Assembly: GCF_025717515.1 (NCBI RefSeq)
Contig: NZ_JAJIRN010000008.1
Span: 360,918 to 424,917 of the forward strand
Length of the DNA stretch: 64,000 bases
From: Roseateles oligotrophus
GTDB taxonomy: Bacteria > Pseudomonadota > Gammaproteobacteria > Burkholderiales > Burkholderiaceae_C
Reading direction: 5' to 3'
Shown here one piece after another: positions 29,938-44,347 of this stretch; the stretch's first letter is position 1, and every line of letters starts with the position of its first letter. The notes under the pieces were generated by a model. That model saw only the letters and a program-made list of their open reading frames with translations, was not told where the DNA came from and ran no database searches. The position numbers and the translations under genes are program-made.

Positions 29938-30752
29938 CGCATGGCAATGCCTTCAGCCACTCGGTGCAGCCCTCGCATAGCCAGTTCACTCGCCCGCATC
30001 TGCGCGTCGCAACCTACAACATTCACAAGGGCGTGCGCGGCATGGGGCCGCAAAAACGGCTGGAGATTCACAATCTGGGCATGGGTGTCGAAGCGCTGAA
30101 TGCCGACCTGGTGTTCTTGCAGGAAGTGCGGCATTTCCATCACATGGAAGCCAAAGAATTCCAGCGCACCTGGTTCGGCTGGCCCGAGCAGGGGCAGGCC
30201 GAGTTCCTGGCGCCGGACGGCTACGAGGTCGCCTACCGCACCAATGCGGTGACCAAGCATGGCGAGCATGGCAATGCGCTGCTGTCGCGCTTTCCGCTCG
30301 GAGACATCGGCCATCATGATGTTTCGGACCACCGCTTCGAGCAACGCGGGCTGCTGCATGTGCCGGTGCGCTGGCAGGGCCATGAGATTCACACCGTGGT
30401 TGCGCATCTGGGCCTGTTTCATAGCGGACGGGTGCGCCAGATCGAGCGGCTGGCCGAGTTCATTGGCAAGCATGTGCCGCCCGATGCTTTGTTGCTGATC
30501 GCCGGCGACTTCAATGACTGGGGTGAGCGGCTTGACGCACCGATGCATGAATTCGGCCTCCATCGTGCGAGGTCACCGCTGGGCCATTCGCGCCATGCAA
30601 CCTTTCCCTCGCGCCTGCCATTTTTCTCGCTCGACCGCATCTATATGCGCGGCCTGCGCTGCGTGTCGATGCAGGTGCCCAAGGGCCCGGCCTGGGCGCG
30701 CATGTCCGATCATTTGCCTTTGCTGGCCGAGCTGGAGTTGCTCGAGGGCTGA
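29934..30752 (+). CDS. endonuclease/exonuclease/phosphatase family protein
   Basis: 272-residue EEP-fold metal-dependent phosphohydrolase. Motifs: VATYNIHKG (metal-binding Asn), FLQEVR (metal Glu), GNALLSRFP, LLIAGDFNDW (Asp/Asn) and the terminal SDHLPLLAEL (catalytic Asp-His). No signal peptide. It is coupled on both sides (ATGA with nudB, TGATG with clsB), so the three form a translationally coupled unit. Pairing with a cardiolipin synthase suggests a lipid or phosphodiester substrate, which is inference. Confidence 0.9.
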   Translation: MTHGNAFSHSVQPSHSQFTRPHLRVATYNIHKGVRGMGPQKRLEIHNLGMGVEALNADLVFLQEVRHFHHMEAKEFQRTWFGWPEQGQAEFLAPDGYEVAYRTNAVTKHGEHGNALLSRFPLGDIGHHDVSDHRFEQRGLLHVPVRWQGHEIHTVVAHLGLFHSGRVRQIERLAEFIGKHVPPDALLLIAGDFNDWGERLDAPMHEFGLHRARSPLGHSRHATFPSRLPFFSLDRIYMRGLRCVSMQVPKGPAWARMSDHLPLLAELELLEG

Positions 30753-32062
30753 TGAGCAAGTCGCCGGATCTCGACTCACTGCGCGCTTGGGCCGGCGTGC
30801 CGCAGCCCGAGTTTTTCGGTGGCAATGAGTTGCGTCTGCTGCGCGGAGGTGACGAGTTATTTCCCGCTCAGGCGGCGGCCATAGCGAGTGGTCGGCATGA
30901 GATCTGGCTGGCCACTTACATCTTCCATTTCGATGCGGCCGGCGCGGCGTTGGCGGCGCAGTTGGTGGCGGCGGCCCGGCGCGGCTTGCGGGTGCGAGTG
31001 GTCGTCGACGGCTTTGGTTCGCGCGCCAGCCTGCCTTGGTTGAATCAGCAATTTGAAGGCTCGGGCGTGGCGCTGGCGGTGTTCCGCCCGATCGATCGCT
31101 GGTACAGCTGGCTGCAGCCGGGGCAGTTGCGCCGCCTGCATCAAAAGCTCTGCGTGGTCGACGGCGATCATGCCTTTGTCGGCGGCATCAATATCATCGG
31201 CGACTGTGTCGACCTCAATCACGGCGCCACCGAGCAGCCTCGGCTGGATTTCGCTGTCGGTGTGAGCGGCCCGCTGGTGATGGCGGTGGCGCAGGCGGCG
31301 CGCGCGGTGTGGACGCGCGCTTACCTGGGCGGCGATTTTGGCCAGGAGTTGCTGGCTCTGGCGCGCAGCAGCGAGCCCAGGGCGCGGCTGAAGCGGCTTT
31401 GGCGTGGTGTGCGCATGCCCAGGTCTGCGGGCAAGCCTCGGCGGCGCGGCGCTCAATCGCAGCAGGAATTGAGTCCGGGCCTGAATCCCGTCTACGCCGC
31501 CTTTGTCTTGCGTGACAACCTGCGTCGGCGCCGCACCATCGAGCGAGCCTATGTGGACGCGATCCGCTCGGCTCAAAAGCGGGTCGATCTGATGACCCCC
31601 TATTTCTACCCCGGCCATGCCTTCCGCAAGGCCTTGCGTGATGCGGCGCGGCGCGGTGTGCAGGTGCGCCTGCTCCTGCAGGGCAAGCTCGACTACCGCA
31701 TCGCCGGCATGGCGGCGCAGGCGCTTTATGCCGAGCTGCTTGGCCATGGCGTGCTCATTTATGAGTACACCCCGGCCTATCTGCACGCCAAGGTCTGTGT
31801 CGTGGATGAAAAGTGGGCGACGGTCGGCAGCTCCAACATCGACCCACTCTCGCTGCTGCTCAATCTGGAGGCCAATGTGATCGTGCGTGACGCCGAATTC
31901 GCACGGGCCGTGGCCAAGCAGTTCGATGCCGCCGCGCTGCTGTCGCGCCAAGTGGATAGGCAATATTTGGGTGGTGGCTTGCGCGCCGTGTTGCGCCGGG
32001 CCTTGGTGGCCTGGGCCGCCTATGTGTACCTGCGCGTGGCGGGGGCAACCGGGCGGTATTAA
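30752..32062 (+). CDS. clsB: cardiolipin synthase B
   Basis: 436-residue phospholipase-D superfamily enzyme making cardiolipin from phosphatidylglycerol (or PG plus PE). Two HKD motifs are intact: HQKLCVVDGDHAFVGGINI in the first half and HAKVCVVDEKWATVGSSNID in the second. The lack of N-terminal membrane helices and the length fit ClsB rather than ClsA. A hydrophobic C-terminal patch may touch the membrane. Its stop codon lies inside a perfect palindrome. Confidence 0.93.
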   Translation: MSKSPDLDSLRAWAGVPQPEFFGGNELRLLRGGDELFPAQAAAIASGRHEIWLATYIFHFDAAGAALAAQLVAAARRGLRVRVVVDGFGSRASLPWLNQQFEGSGVALAVFRPIDRWYSWLQPGQLRRLHQKLCVVDGDHAFVGGINIIGDCVDLNHGATEQPRLDFAVGVSGPLVMAVAQAARAVWTRAYLGGDFGQELLALARSSEPRARLKRLWRGVRMPRSAGKPRRRGAQSQQELSPGLNPVYAAFVLRDNLRRRRTIERAYVDAIRSAQKRVDLMTPYFYPGHAFRKALRDAARRGVQVRLLLQGKLDYRIAGMAAQALYAELLGHGVLIYEYTPAYLHAKVCVVDEKWATVGSSNIDPLSLLLNLEANVIVRDAEFARAVAKQFDAAALLSRQVDRQYLGGGLRAVLRRALVAWAAYVYLRVAGATGRY

Positions 32063-32069
32063 TACCGCC
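32052..32069. repeat. perfect palindrome across the clsB stop codon
   Basis: GGCGGTATT followed directly by AATACCGCC, an 18-base perfect palindrome with no spacer, covering the TAA of clsB. No T run follows, so it is not a standard intrinsic terminator. It could form a hairpin or be a binding site. Confidence 0.4.
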
Positions 32070-32198
32070 GTGGCCCCTGGTTTGCCGGGATGGCTCAGTC
32101 GGGCCGCTTGTTGTAGATTGCCACTCTGAAGCGAAGGCCGCAGAACGCTTTCGCAGGGCGGCGGGCCGACTTCGGCTGATCGGGGAGATCTATGGGCC

Positions 32199-34598
<2,400 letters not shown>

Positions 34599-34599
34599 G

Positions 34600-36963
<2,364 letters not shown>

Positions 36964-36978
36964 AGCAAAGGCCATGAA

Positions 36979-37353
36979 ATGACAAGCAGCAGCAACAGCG
37001 TCAGCAACAGCAATGCCATAGATCTGCCCACCTTTACCGACTTGCAAGGAGCGGCCGGTGTCGAGTTCGTGGTGGAGCTTACCGAGACCTTTTTGGAGGA
37101 AGCACCACAGCAAATTCAGGCGCTGCATCAGGCCCTTCGCTGCGGCGATCAGGCCGCGTTCAGGCGCGCCGCACACACGCTCAAGTCGAACGGCAGTACC
37201 TTCGGAGCCCTGGCTTTCAGCGCGCTGGCGCGGGAGCTGGAGTTGAGCAAGCTGAGCGACTTGGGTGCCGAGGGCGCGCTGATGTTGCAGCGCCTCGAGG
37301 ACGAGTACAGACTAGCCGCGCAGGCCCTGAAGGAGTTGTGCCATGCGACGTGA
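36979..37353 (+). CDS. HPt domain protein
   Basis: 124-residue stand-alone histidine phosphotransfer protein. After a Ser/Asn-rich N-terminus it forms a four-helix bundle, with the phospho-acceptor His66 in AAHTLKSNGSTFGA, the standard HPt motif (H-x-L-K-G/S). It lies 15 bases after hybrid kinase 2 and overlaps the next gene by 11 bases. This context points to phosphate transfer from the kinase receivers to the receiver of the cyclase. Confidence 0.92.
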   Translation: MTSSSNSVSNSNAIDLPTFTDLQGAAGVEFVVELTETFLEEAPQQIQALHQALRCGDQAAFRRAAHTLKSNGSTFGALAFSALARELELSKLSDLGAEGALMLQRLEDEYRLAAQALKELCHAT

Positions 37354-38383
37354 AGAACACAGGACAGGCAGGCTCTTGTTGGTCGATGACAACCGGGTCA
37401 ATCGCCTGCTCCTGACCCGCCATGTCAGCCAGCTCGGCCACCAGGTGGACACGGCCGAGAACGGCTTGTTGGCCTTGCAGATGCTGCGCCAGAAGAGCTA
37501 CGACCTCTTGCTGCTGGACATCGAAATGCCGGAGATGGACGGCTTCGAGGTACTGAGCGAGATGTTCTCGGACCCCAAGTTGCATGACCTGCCGGTGATC
37601 GTCACGTCCTCGCTGGAGGGGCTGGAGAACGTGGTGCGCTGCATCGAGTTGGGCGCCGAAGACTACCTGAGCAAGCCGGTTAATGCGGTGCTGCTGAAGG
37701 CGCGCATCAATGCCAGCCTGGAGAAGAAACGTCTGCGTGACGCGCAGCGCGATATGGTCAGCCGCTTTGCCACGCTGGAGGTCGCGCAAGACATGGCCAG
37801 TTCGGGCTTTGCCTTGGGCGGGCGGCGCGTGCAGGCGACGGTGATGTTCTGCGATATCCGTGGCTTTACCGGCATGGTGGAGCAGCAAACGCCGGAGGAG
37901 GTGATCGAACTGCTCAATACCTATTACACCTTGATGTTCGATGCCATCAACGGCCTGGGCGGCGTGGTCAATCAGATGATTGGCGACGGGTTGATGGCGA
38001 TCTTTGGCGCGCCGCAGCCCTTGCCCGAACATGCCGCTTGCGCGGTGGCGGCGGGGCTGGAAATGATCGCGATGATGGCCCAATTCAGCGCCGAGCAGGT
38101 GGCAGCTGGCCGGGCCCCGTTGAAGATAGGCGTTGGCATCGCCACCGGCGAGATGATCGCCGGCTACACCGGCACCGATGCACGCGCCACCTACACCTGC
38201 ATCGGCGACACCGTCAACCTGGCGGCCCGCCTGGAAGCGCATACCAAGGCGGCGCAACGCGCCATCCTGATCGACGCCGCCACACACGATGCCTTGCGTG
38301 GCGAGGTGTCCACCGAGTCGCTAGGCCCGGTGCTGCTCAAGGGCAAGGCCGAGTCGGTGCAGGTGTATGCGGTGTTAGCTTAG
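37343..38383 (+). CDS. response regulator with class III adenylate/guanylate cyclase domain
   Basis: 346 residues. An N-terminal receiver (LLVDDNRVNR, phospho-Asp in LLLDIEMPEMDGFE, Lys in YLSKPV) is joined by a helical linker to a class III nucleotide cyclase domain (MFCDIRGFTGM with the first metal Asp, GDGLMAIFGAP with the second, and IGDTVNLAARLE with the transition-state Asn and Arg). All catalytic positions appear intact. It is the likely output of the phosphorelay, making cAMP or cGMP; which one cannot be settled here. Convergent with hutH and directly abutting it. Confidence 0.92.
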   Translation: MRREEHRTGRLLLVDDNRVNRLLLTRHVSQLGHQVDTAENGLLALQMLRQKSYDLLLLDIEMPEMDGFEVLSEMFSDPKLHDLPVIVTSSLEGLENVVRCIELGAEDYLSKPVNAVLLKARINASLEKKRLRDAQRDMVSRFATLEVAQDMASSGFALGGRRVQATVMFCDIRGFTGMVEQQTPEEVIELLNTYYTLMFDAINGLGGVVNQMIGDGLMAIFGAPQPLPEHAACAVAAGLEMIAMMAQFSAEQVAAGRAPLKIGVGIATGEMIAGYTGTDARATYTCIGDTVNLAARLEAHTKAAQRAILIDAATHDALRGEVSTESLGPVLLKGKAESVQVYAVLA

Positions 38384-39934
38384 TTAGTTAAGCACCACCA
38401 AGCCGCCGACGTTTTGCACCAAGGGCGTCAGCGCGCCGCTGCCGACGAGTTCGAACGCATGGGCAATGTCCGGCGCCATATAGTGGTCAGTGGGCATGGC
38501 CGGGCAGGTCTTGCGCACCAGGGCGTGCACCTGCTCAAGGGCCGCCGAGCTTTGCAGCGGACGCAGGAACTCGAAGCCTTGGGCGGCGGCCAGCAGCTCG
38601 ATGCCGATGATGTGGGCGGTGTTGTCCAGCATCTGGCCCAGGCGGCGCGCGCCAAAAGTGGCCATGGACACATGGTCTTCCTGGTTGGCACTGGTCGGCA
38701 GGCTGTCGACGCTGGCCGGGTGGGCGAGCGACTTGTTCTCGCTCGCCAACGCTGCAGCGGTCACATGCGCAATCATGAAGCCGGAATTCAAGCCTGCGTT
38801 GGCGGTCAGGAAGGCCGGCAGGCGCGACACGCTGGTGTCGATCAGCATCGCGATGCGGCGCTCGGCAATCGCGCCGACTTCGGCAATCGCGCAGGCCAAG
38901 GCGTCGGCCGCCAGCGCCACCGGCTCGGCGTGGAAATTGCCGCCGCTGACCATCGCACTCGTGCCGTCGGCATTGGCAAACACCAGCGGGTTGTCGGTGA
39001 CGGCATTCGCTTCGCGCAAAAGCACATCGCGCACATAACGGCTTTGGTCCAGGCATGCACCCATCACCTGCGGCTGGCAGCGCAGGCAATAAGGGTCTTG
39101 CACGCGCTCGTCACCCTCCTGGTGCGAGGCGCGGATCGCGCTGCCGGCGAGCAACTGGCGATAGGCGGCTGCAGTCTCGATCTGGCCGGGCTGGCCGCGC
39201 ACTGCATGGATGCGGGCGTCAAACGGGCCGTCGCTGCCGCGCGCGGCGTCCAAGCTCAGGGCGCCGCTGACGATAGCCGCCGCAAAGACGATCTCGTAGC
39301 GCAGCAGGCCTTCGAGTGCCAGCGCGGTGCTGGTCTGCGTGCCGTTGATCAAGGCCAGGCCTTCCTTGGCCTGCAAGACCAGCGGCGCGATGCCGTGCTT
39401 TTGCAGCTCGGCCAGCGCCGGTTTGCGTTGGCCGTCGACCAGCATTTCACCTTCGCCCAACAGGGCCAAGGTCATATGCGCGAGCGGCGCCAGGTCGCCC
39501 GAGGCGCCGACTGAACCTTGTGCCGGCACATAGGGGATCAGGCCTGCGTTGAAGACCGCCAGCAGGCTTTGCACGACTTCCTCGCGCACGCCGGAATGGC
39601 CGCGTGCCAAGGACGCTGCCTTGGTGGCCAGCATCATGCGCACGACGCCGGGTTGCAGCGGCGCGCCGACGCCGACGCAATGCGAGCGGATCAGGTTGAA
39701 CTGCAGCGTGGCCAGGTCTTCCTTGCTGATGCGGGTGGAGGCCAGCTTGCCGAAGCCGGTGTTGACGCCGTAGACCGGCGCATCGCCGGCAGCGGCGGCT
39801 TGCACCACGGCGGCGGCGCGGCGGATGATCTCGGTGCTGCTGGCGTGCAGGCTCAGCTGGACATCGCCGTTACGGATCTGGCGCAACTGGTCCAGCGTGA
39901 TGTGGCCAGGGGTGATTTCGAGTTGAATAGACAT
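38384..39934 (-). CDS. hutH: histidine ammonia-lyase
   Basis: First step of histidine degradation: non-oxidative deamination of L-histidine to trans-urocanate. 516 residues. The MIO cofactor forms from Ala-Ser-Gly in GSVGASGDLAPLAHM, and YGVNTGFG near the N-terminus holds the catalytic Tyr. The GTQTSTALAL and QEDHVSMATFGARR segments are typical. Transcribed leftward after hutU, 20 bases apart. Its stop abuts the cyclase stop with no terminator between them. Confidence 0.97.
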   Translation of the reverse strand: MSIQLEITPGHITLDQLRQIRNGDVQLSLHASSTEIIRRAAAVVQAAAAGDAPVYGVNTGFGKLASTRISKEDLATLQFNLIRSHCVGVGAPLQPGVVRMMLATKAASLARGHSGVREEVVQSLLAVFNAGLIPYVPAQGSVGASGDLAPLAHMTLALLGEGEMLVDGQRKPALAELQKHGIAPLVLQAKEGLALINGTQTSTALALEGLLRYEIVFAAAIVSGALSLDAARGSDGPFDARIHAVRGQPGQIETAAAYRQLLAGSAIRASHQEGDERVQDPYCLRCQPQVMGACLDQSRYVRDVLLREANAVTDNPLVFANADGTSAMVSGGNFHAEPVALAADALACAIAEVGAIAERRIAMLIDTSVSRLPAFLTANAGLNSGFMIAHVTAAALASENKSLAHPASVDSLPTSANQEDHVSMATFGARRLGQMLDNTAHIIGIELLAAAQGFEFLRPLQSSAALEQVHALVRKTCPAMPTDHYMAPDIAHAFELVGSGALTPLVQNVGGLVVLN

Positions 39935-39954
39935 TTTTTGTTCCGATTTTTAGT

Positions 39955-41658
39955 TCAACGATCCAGCATGGGCATATTCAGCCCCCGCTCGCGCGCCGTC
40001 GTTTTGGCGATCTCGTAGCCGGCATCGGCATGGCGCATCACGCCGGTGCCGGGGTCGTTGTAGAGCACGCGTTCCAGGCGCTTGGCCGCCGCATCCGTGC
40101 CGTCGGCAACGATCACCACGCCGCTGTGCTGGCTGAAGCCCATGCCGACGCCGCCGCCATGGTGCAGGCTGACCCAGGTCGCACCGCCGGCGGTGTTCAG
40201 CAGCGCGTTGAGCAGCGGCCAGTCGGAGACTGCGTCCGAGCCGTCCTGCATGCTTTCGGTTTCGCGGTTAGGACTGGCGACCGAGCCGCTGTCGAGGTGG
40301 TCGCGGCCGATCACGATCGGCGCTTTGAGCTCGCCTGACTTGACCATCTCGTTGAAGGCCAGGCCGGCGATATGGCGCTCGCCCAGGCCCAGCCAGCAAA
40401 TGCGTGCCGGCAGGCCCTGGAAGGCGATGCGCTCGCGCGCCATGTCCAACCAGCGGTGCACATGGGCATGCTGCGGGAACAATTCCTTGATCTTGGCATC
40501 GGTCTTGTAGATGTCCTCAGGGTCGCCGGACAGCGCCACCCAACGGAAGGGGCCGCGGCCCTCGCAGAACTGCGGGCGCACATAGGCGGGCACAAAGCCC
40601 GGGAAGTCAAAGGCGTTCTTGACGCCTTGCTCCAGCGCCACCTGGCGGATATTGTTGCCATAGTCGACGGTCGGGATGCCCATGGCCTGGAACAAGAGCA
40701 TGGCCTTGACATGGACCGCGCAGCTGGCGGCTGCGGCGGCCTTCAGTTCGGCATGCTGGGCCGGGTCGGCCGCGGCGGCCTTCCACTGTTCAACCGACCA
40801 GCCGGCCGGCAAATAGCCATTGATCAGGTCATGCGCGCTGGTCTGGTCGGTGACCAGATCGGGCTTGACGCTCGCGTCGGTCTTGCAGCGCTCGGCCAGC
40901 GCCGGCAGGATGGTGGCGGCATTGCCGAGCAGCGCGATCGAGATCGCTTTGCCTTCGGCGGTGTATTTCTTCAGCCGGGCCAAGGCGTCATCGAGGTCGG
41001 TGGCCTGCTCGTCCACATAACGGGTCTTGAGGCGGAAATCGATGCGACTTTGCTGGCATTCGATGTTCAGCGAGCAGGCGCCGGCAAAAGTCGCGGCCAG
41101 CGGTTGCGCGCCGCCCATGCCGCCCAGGCCGGCGGTTAGCACCCAGCGGCCTTTGAGCGAACCACCGTAATGTTGGCGGCCGGCTTCGGCGAAGGTCTCA
41201 TATGTGCCTTGCACGATGCCTTGCGTGCCGATATAGATCCAGCTGCCGGCCGTCATCTGGCCATACATCATCAGGCCCTTGCGGTCGAGCTCGTTGAAAT
41301 GCTCCCAGGTGGACCAATGCGGCACCAGATTGGAATTGGCGATCAGCACGCGCGGTGCATCCGCATGGGTGCGGAAGATGCCGACCGGCTTGCCCGACTG
41401 GATCAGCAGCGTCTCGTCATCGCTGAGCTTCTTCAGGGAATCGATGATGGCCTCGAAGCAGTCCCAGTTGCGGGCCGCCTTGCCGATGCCGCCGTACACC
41501 ACCAGCGCGTCCGGGTTCTCGGCCACCTCGGGGTCCAGATTGTTTTGCAGCATCCGGAACGCGGCTTCGGTCAGCCAGCTTTTGCAGCTCAGCGTGGTAC
41601 CGGTGGGGGCGCGCACAACGCGCGGCTGGGCTTGGGTGGGGGAGGGCTTGTTGCTCAT
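39955..41658 (-). CDS. hutU: urocanate hydratase
   Basis: Second step: urocanate to imidazolonepropionate using bound NAD+ as electrophile. 567 residues from the ATG at 41658, which has AGGAG about 6 bases upstream; the 23-codon upstream extension is not part of the family. Typical features are [10 protein letters not shown], the NAD-binding [13 protein letters not shown], and [11 protein letters not shown] with the catalytic-region Cys. First gene of the leftward hutU-hutH unit, facing hutC across a ~109-base control region. Confidence 0.97.
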   Translation of the reverse strand: MSNKPSPTQAQPRVVRAPTGTTLSCKSWLTEAAFRMLQNNLDPEVAENPDALVVYGGIGKAARNWDCFEAIIDSLKKLSDDETLLIQSGKPVGIFRTHADAPRVLIANSNLVPHWSTWEHFNELDRKGLMMYGQMTAGSWIYIGTQGIVQGTYETFAEAGRQHYGGSLKGRWVLTAGLGGMGGAQPLAATFAGACSLNIECQQSRIDFRLKTRYVDEQATDLDDALARLKKYTAEGKAISIALLGNAATILPALAERCKTDASVKPDLVTDQTSAHDLINGYLPAGWSVEQWKAAAADPAQHAELKAAAAASCAVHVKAMLLFQAMGIPTVDYGNNIRQVALEQGVKNAFDFPGFVPAYVRPQFCEGRGPFRWVALSGDPEDIYKTDAKIKELFPQHAHVHRWLDMARERIAFQGLPARICWLGLGERHIAGLAFNEMVKSGELKAPIVIGRDHLDSGSVASPNRETESMQDGSDAVSDWPLLNALLNTAGGATWVSLHHGGGVGMGFSQHSGVVIVADGTDAAAKRLERVLYNDPGTGVMRHADAGYEIAKTTARERGLNMPMLDR

Positions 41659-41727
41659 GAGGACTCCTGCTGATGAACCGGAAGTTTGGCGAATTGATCT
41701 GCGATTTGCTTTTCGAATGTTGCGCAA

Positions 41728-41749
41728 TGTACTTGTCTATACAAGTACA
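41728..41749. promoter_or_regulatory. probable HutC operator (perfect palindrome)
   Basis: Two perfect 9-base inverted arms, TGTACTTGT and ACAAGTACA, separated by CTAT, lie midway between the divergent hutU and hutC starts. The CTTGT-N-TATACAAG core matches the kind of site bound by the GntR-type repressor HutC. One site here could control both directions and give autoregulation, with urocanate as the usual inducer of HutC. Confidence 0.75.
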
Positions 41750-41767
41750 GTCAAGTAGCATTCGGCC

Positions 41768-42490
41768 ATGCCAAGAAAAACAAGTTCGGTGCCGGCGCCG
41801 CAGTATCTGAAGGTCAAGAACCATTTGCGTGAGCGCATCGCCTCCGGCCATTGGGTGGCCGGAGATCTGCTGCCCTCGGAGGCCGAACTGGTGCAATTGT
41901 TCGAGGTCAGCCGCATGACCGTCAACCGCGCTTTGCGTGAGTTGAGCCAAGAAGGCCTGGTTGAGCGCTTGCAAGGGGTGGGCACTTTTGTGGCGCAGTT
42001 GCACCGGATCTCGTCGACGCTGAATGTGCGCGACGTGCATGACGAAATCTTGCAGCGCGGCCACCAGCACCAAGTCAAGGTGCATAGCTTGGCAACGCTG
42101 AAGGCCGATGGGCCCCAAGCCGCCGACTTTGACTTGGCAACCGGCGCCAAGCTCTTCCATAGCGTGATCGTGCATTTCGAGAATGGCGTGGCGATCCAGT
42201 GCGAAGACCGACTGGTCAACCCGGCCTGCGCGCCGGCCTATCTCGACCTCGATTTTGCACAAACCACGCCGACAAACTATTTGCTTGAGGTTGCGCCTTT
42301 GTCGGAGGCCCGATACACGATAGAGTCACTGCTGCCTTCGGCGCTGGAGGCGAAGTTGCTGGGCATTTCCAAACAGGATCCCTGTCTGGTGGTCAAGCGC
42401 CGCACCTTCAGCCGCGGCCAAACCGTCACCACGGTGCGGCTCACCCACCCGGGTTCGCTTTATGTTCTTGAAGGGAGTTTTCAAGCATGA
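41768..42490 (+). CDS. hutC: histidine utilization repressor
   Basis: 240-residue GntR-family regulator of the HutC/UTRA type. N-terminal winged helix (residues ~10-75) with LPSEAELVQLFEVSRMTVNRALREL, then a UTRA effector domain ending in VVKRRTFSRGQTVTTVRLTHPG, the HutC signature. It represses hut genes until urocanate binds. First gene of the rightward hutC-D-I-G-F unit, 18 bases after the palindromic operator. Confidence 0.95.
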   Translation: MPRKTSSVPAPQYLKVKNHLRERIASGHWVAGDLLPSEAELVQLFEVSRMTVNRALRELSQEGLVERLQGVGTFVAQLHRISSTLNVRDVHDEILQRGHQHQVKVHSLATLKADGPQAADFDLATGAKLFHSVIVHFENGVAIQCEDRLVNPACAPAYLDLDFAQTTPTNYLLEVAPLSEARYTIESLLPSALEAKLLGISKQDPCLVVKRRTFSRGQTVTTVRLTHPGSLYVLEGSFQA

Positions 42491-42567
42491 GACCAATGAA
42501 CGGCCGCCCGGAATTGGGCTCGCCACCGCTTGGCGGGTCGGCGCAGAGCGACGGGGTGCACCCATGA
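42487..42567 (+). CDS. 26-codon ORF bridging hutC and hutD
   Basis: An ATG overlapping the hutC stop (ATGA at 42487) opens a 26-codon frame whose own stop overlaps the hutD ATG (ATGA at 42564). The encoded peptide is Gly/Pro/Ser-rich with no domain. Its DNA includes a short hairpin (CGCCA / TGGCG) and resembles, from memory, a small dispersed repeat of Burkholderiales genomes. Most likely it acts as a coupling device or inserted repeat rather than a functional peptide. Confidence 0.3.
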   Translation: MRPMNGRPELGSPPLGGSAQSDGVHP

Positions 42568-43115
42568 GTTGGATACAGATTTCTGCCGAAGAAGTTACCC
42601 CACAGGCTTGGCGCAATGGCGGTGGGCAGACCCGCGAGTTGCTGGCCTGGCCGCATCCCGCCGATTGGGCGCTGCGCATCAGCGTTGCCGATATCGAGCG
42701 CGACGGGCCGTTCTCGGCCTTTGAGGGCGTGCAGCGCTGGTTCGGCGTGCTGCAAGGCGACGGCGTAAGGCTGGCCGACTGGGAGTTGCGCGCCGGCGAT
42801 GAGCCGATCAGCTTCGACGGCGGCCTGGCGCCTCCTTGTGCGCTGATAGGCGGTGCGACGCGCGACTTCAATCTGATGCACCGCCGTGGCCGTGGTCGGG
42901 TCAAGGTTCAGGCCGCCAACAGCCTGCCGGCCGACTGGATACCCAAGGGCCGTTGGGTCGGCCTGTTCACGGTCAATGGTGGGCGCTTGCTGCATGGCGG
43001 GCGGGCGATGAGCTTGGGCGCGATGAGCCTGGCCTGGTGTGAAGATCCGGCGCCGCAGGCCTGCAGCTTTGAAGGCCAAGGCGCCGCCTGGTGGATGACT
43101 TGGAGTGAGGAATAG
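42564..43115 (+). CDS. hutD: HutD family protein
   Basis: 183 residues. The motif [11 protein letters not shown] near the N-terminus, [15 protein letters not shown], and [14 protein letters not shown] identify HutD, a cupin-like protein in hut operons with a proposed role in setting the upper level of hut expression. The frame is open 34 codons further upstream, overlapping hutC, but the ATG at 42564 is where family similarity begins. It is followed 2 bases later by hutI. Confidence 0.92.
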   Translation: MSWIQISAEEVTPQAWRNGGGQTRELLAWPHPADWALRISVADIERDGPFSAFEGVQRWFGVLQGDGVRLADWELRAGDEPISFDGGLAPPCALIGGATRDFNLMHRRGRGRVKVQAANSLPADWIPKGRWVGLFTVNGGRLLHGGRAMSLGAMSLAWCEDPAPQACSFEGQGAAWWMTWSEE

Positions 43116-43117
43116 AC

Positions 43118-44347
43118 ATGAGCAGTAGCAGCGTTTTCAAACTGTGGACCAACGCCCGGCTCGCCACCCTGGCCGGCGACCCCAAAGAGAATCCCTGGGG
43201 TTGGGTCGAGCATGGCGCGATGCTGTCGCAGGGCGAACATCTGCTCTGGGCCGGTGACATCGCCGATCTCGACCCCGAGTTCCGTAGCGGCCTGGCGCAG
43301 GAGCATGACCTCGGCGGCGCCGTCGTCACACCCGGCCTGATTGATTGCCATACCCACCTCGTCTATGGGGGTCAGCGGGCGGCCGAGTTCGAGCAACGCT
43401 TGCTGGGCGCCAGCTATGAAGACATCGCCCGTGCCGGTGGCGGCATCCGCTCCAGCGTCGCCGCCACCCGCGCCGCCAGCGAGCATCAGCTTTACGCGCA
43501 GGCGGCGCACCGTGCCTTGAATCTGCTCAAGGAAGGCGTTACGACCCTGGAGGTGAAGTCGGGCTACGGGCTGAGCCTGGCGTCCGAGGCCAAGATGTTG
43601 CGCGCGGCGCGCCGGCTCAAGGGCCTGGGCGTCGATGTGCGAACCAGTTACCTGGGCGCACATGCCTTGCCGCCAGAATTCGAGGGTCGCCAGGACGCTT
43701 ATGTGACGGCGCTGATCGAATGGATGACGCCGCTGCACCGTGAAGGGCTGATCGATGCAGTGGACGCGTTCTGCGAAGGCATAGGCTTTAGCCCCGAACA
43801 GACCCGGCGCATCTTTGAAGCGGCTCAAGGCCTGGGCCTGCCGGTCAAGCTGCATGCTGAGCAGCTGAGTGATCAGGGCGGCAGCCAGTTGGCGGCCGAA
43901 TTCAAGGCGCTGTCTTGTGACCATTTGGAACATTTGAGCGAGGCCGGCGTGCAGGCGATGGCCGCCAGCGGCAGCGTCGCCGTGCTCTTGCCGGGCGCCT
44001 ATTACTTCCTGCGTGAAAGCAAGCTGCCGCCGGTGCAGGCGCTGCGCGATGCCGGCGTGCCCATCGCCATTTCCACCGATCACAACCCTGGCACCTCGCC
44101 GACGCTGTCGTTGCTCTTGATGCTGAATATGGCCTGCACCTTGTTCCGCCTGACGCCCGAAGAAGCACTGCGCGGCGTCACCGTCAACGCGGCGCGGGCC
44201 TTGGGCCTGAGTGACCGTGGCCAGTTGACGGCGGGTCAGCGTGCCGACTTCTGCGTCTGGGATGTCGAGCACCCCAATGAGCTGGCCTATTACTTTGGCC
44301 GCAACCCCTTGAAGCGCGTGGTGCGCGGCGGGGTGGAGCGAGCATGA
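43118..44347 (+). CDS. hutI: imidazolonepropionase
   Basis: Third step of histidine degradation: hydrolyses imidazolone-5-propionate to N-formimidoyl-L-glutamate. 409-residue amidohydrolase with metal ligands in [21 protein letters not shown], the central [10 protein letters not shown], and [11 protein letters not shown]. Length is normal. Overlaps hutG by 4 bases (ATGA). Confidence 0.97.
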   Translation: MSSSSVFKLWTNARLATLAGDPKENPWGWVEHGAMLSQGEHLLWAGDIADLDPEFRSGLAQEHDLGGAVVTPGLIDCHTHLVYGGQRAAEFEQRLLGASYEDIARAGGGIRSSVAATRAASEHQLYAQAAHRALNLLKEGVTTLEVKSGYGLSLASEAKMLRAARRLKGLGVDVRTSYLGAHALPPEFEGRQDAYVTALIEWMTPLHREGLIDAVDAFCEGIGFSPEQTRRIFEAAQGLGLPVKLHAEQLSDQGGSQLAAEFKALSCDHLEHLSEAGVQAMAASGSVAVLLPGAYYFLRESKLPPVQALRDAGVPIAISTDHNPGTSPTLSLLLMLNMACTLFRLTPEEALRGVTVNAARALGLSDRGQLTAGQRADFCVWDVEHPNELAYYFGRNPLKRVVRGGVERA

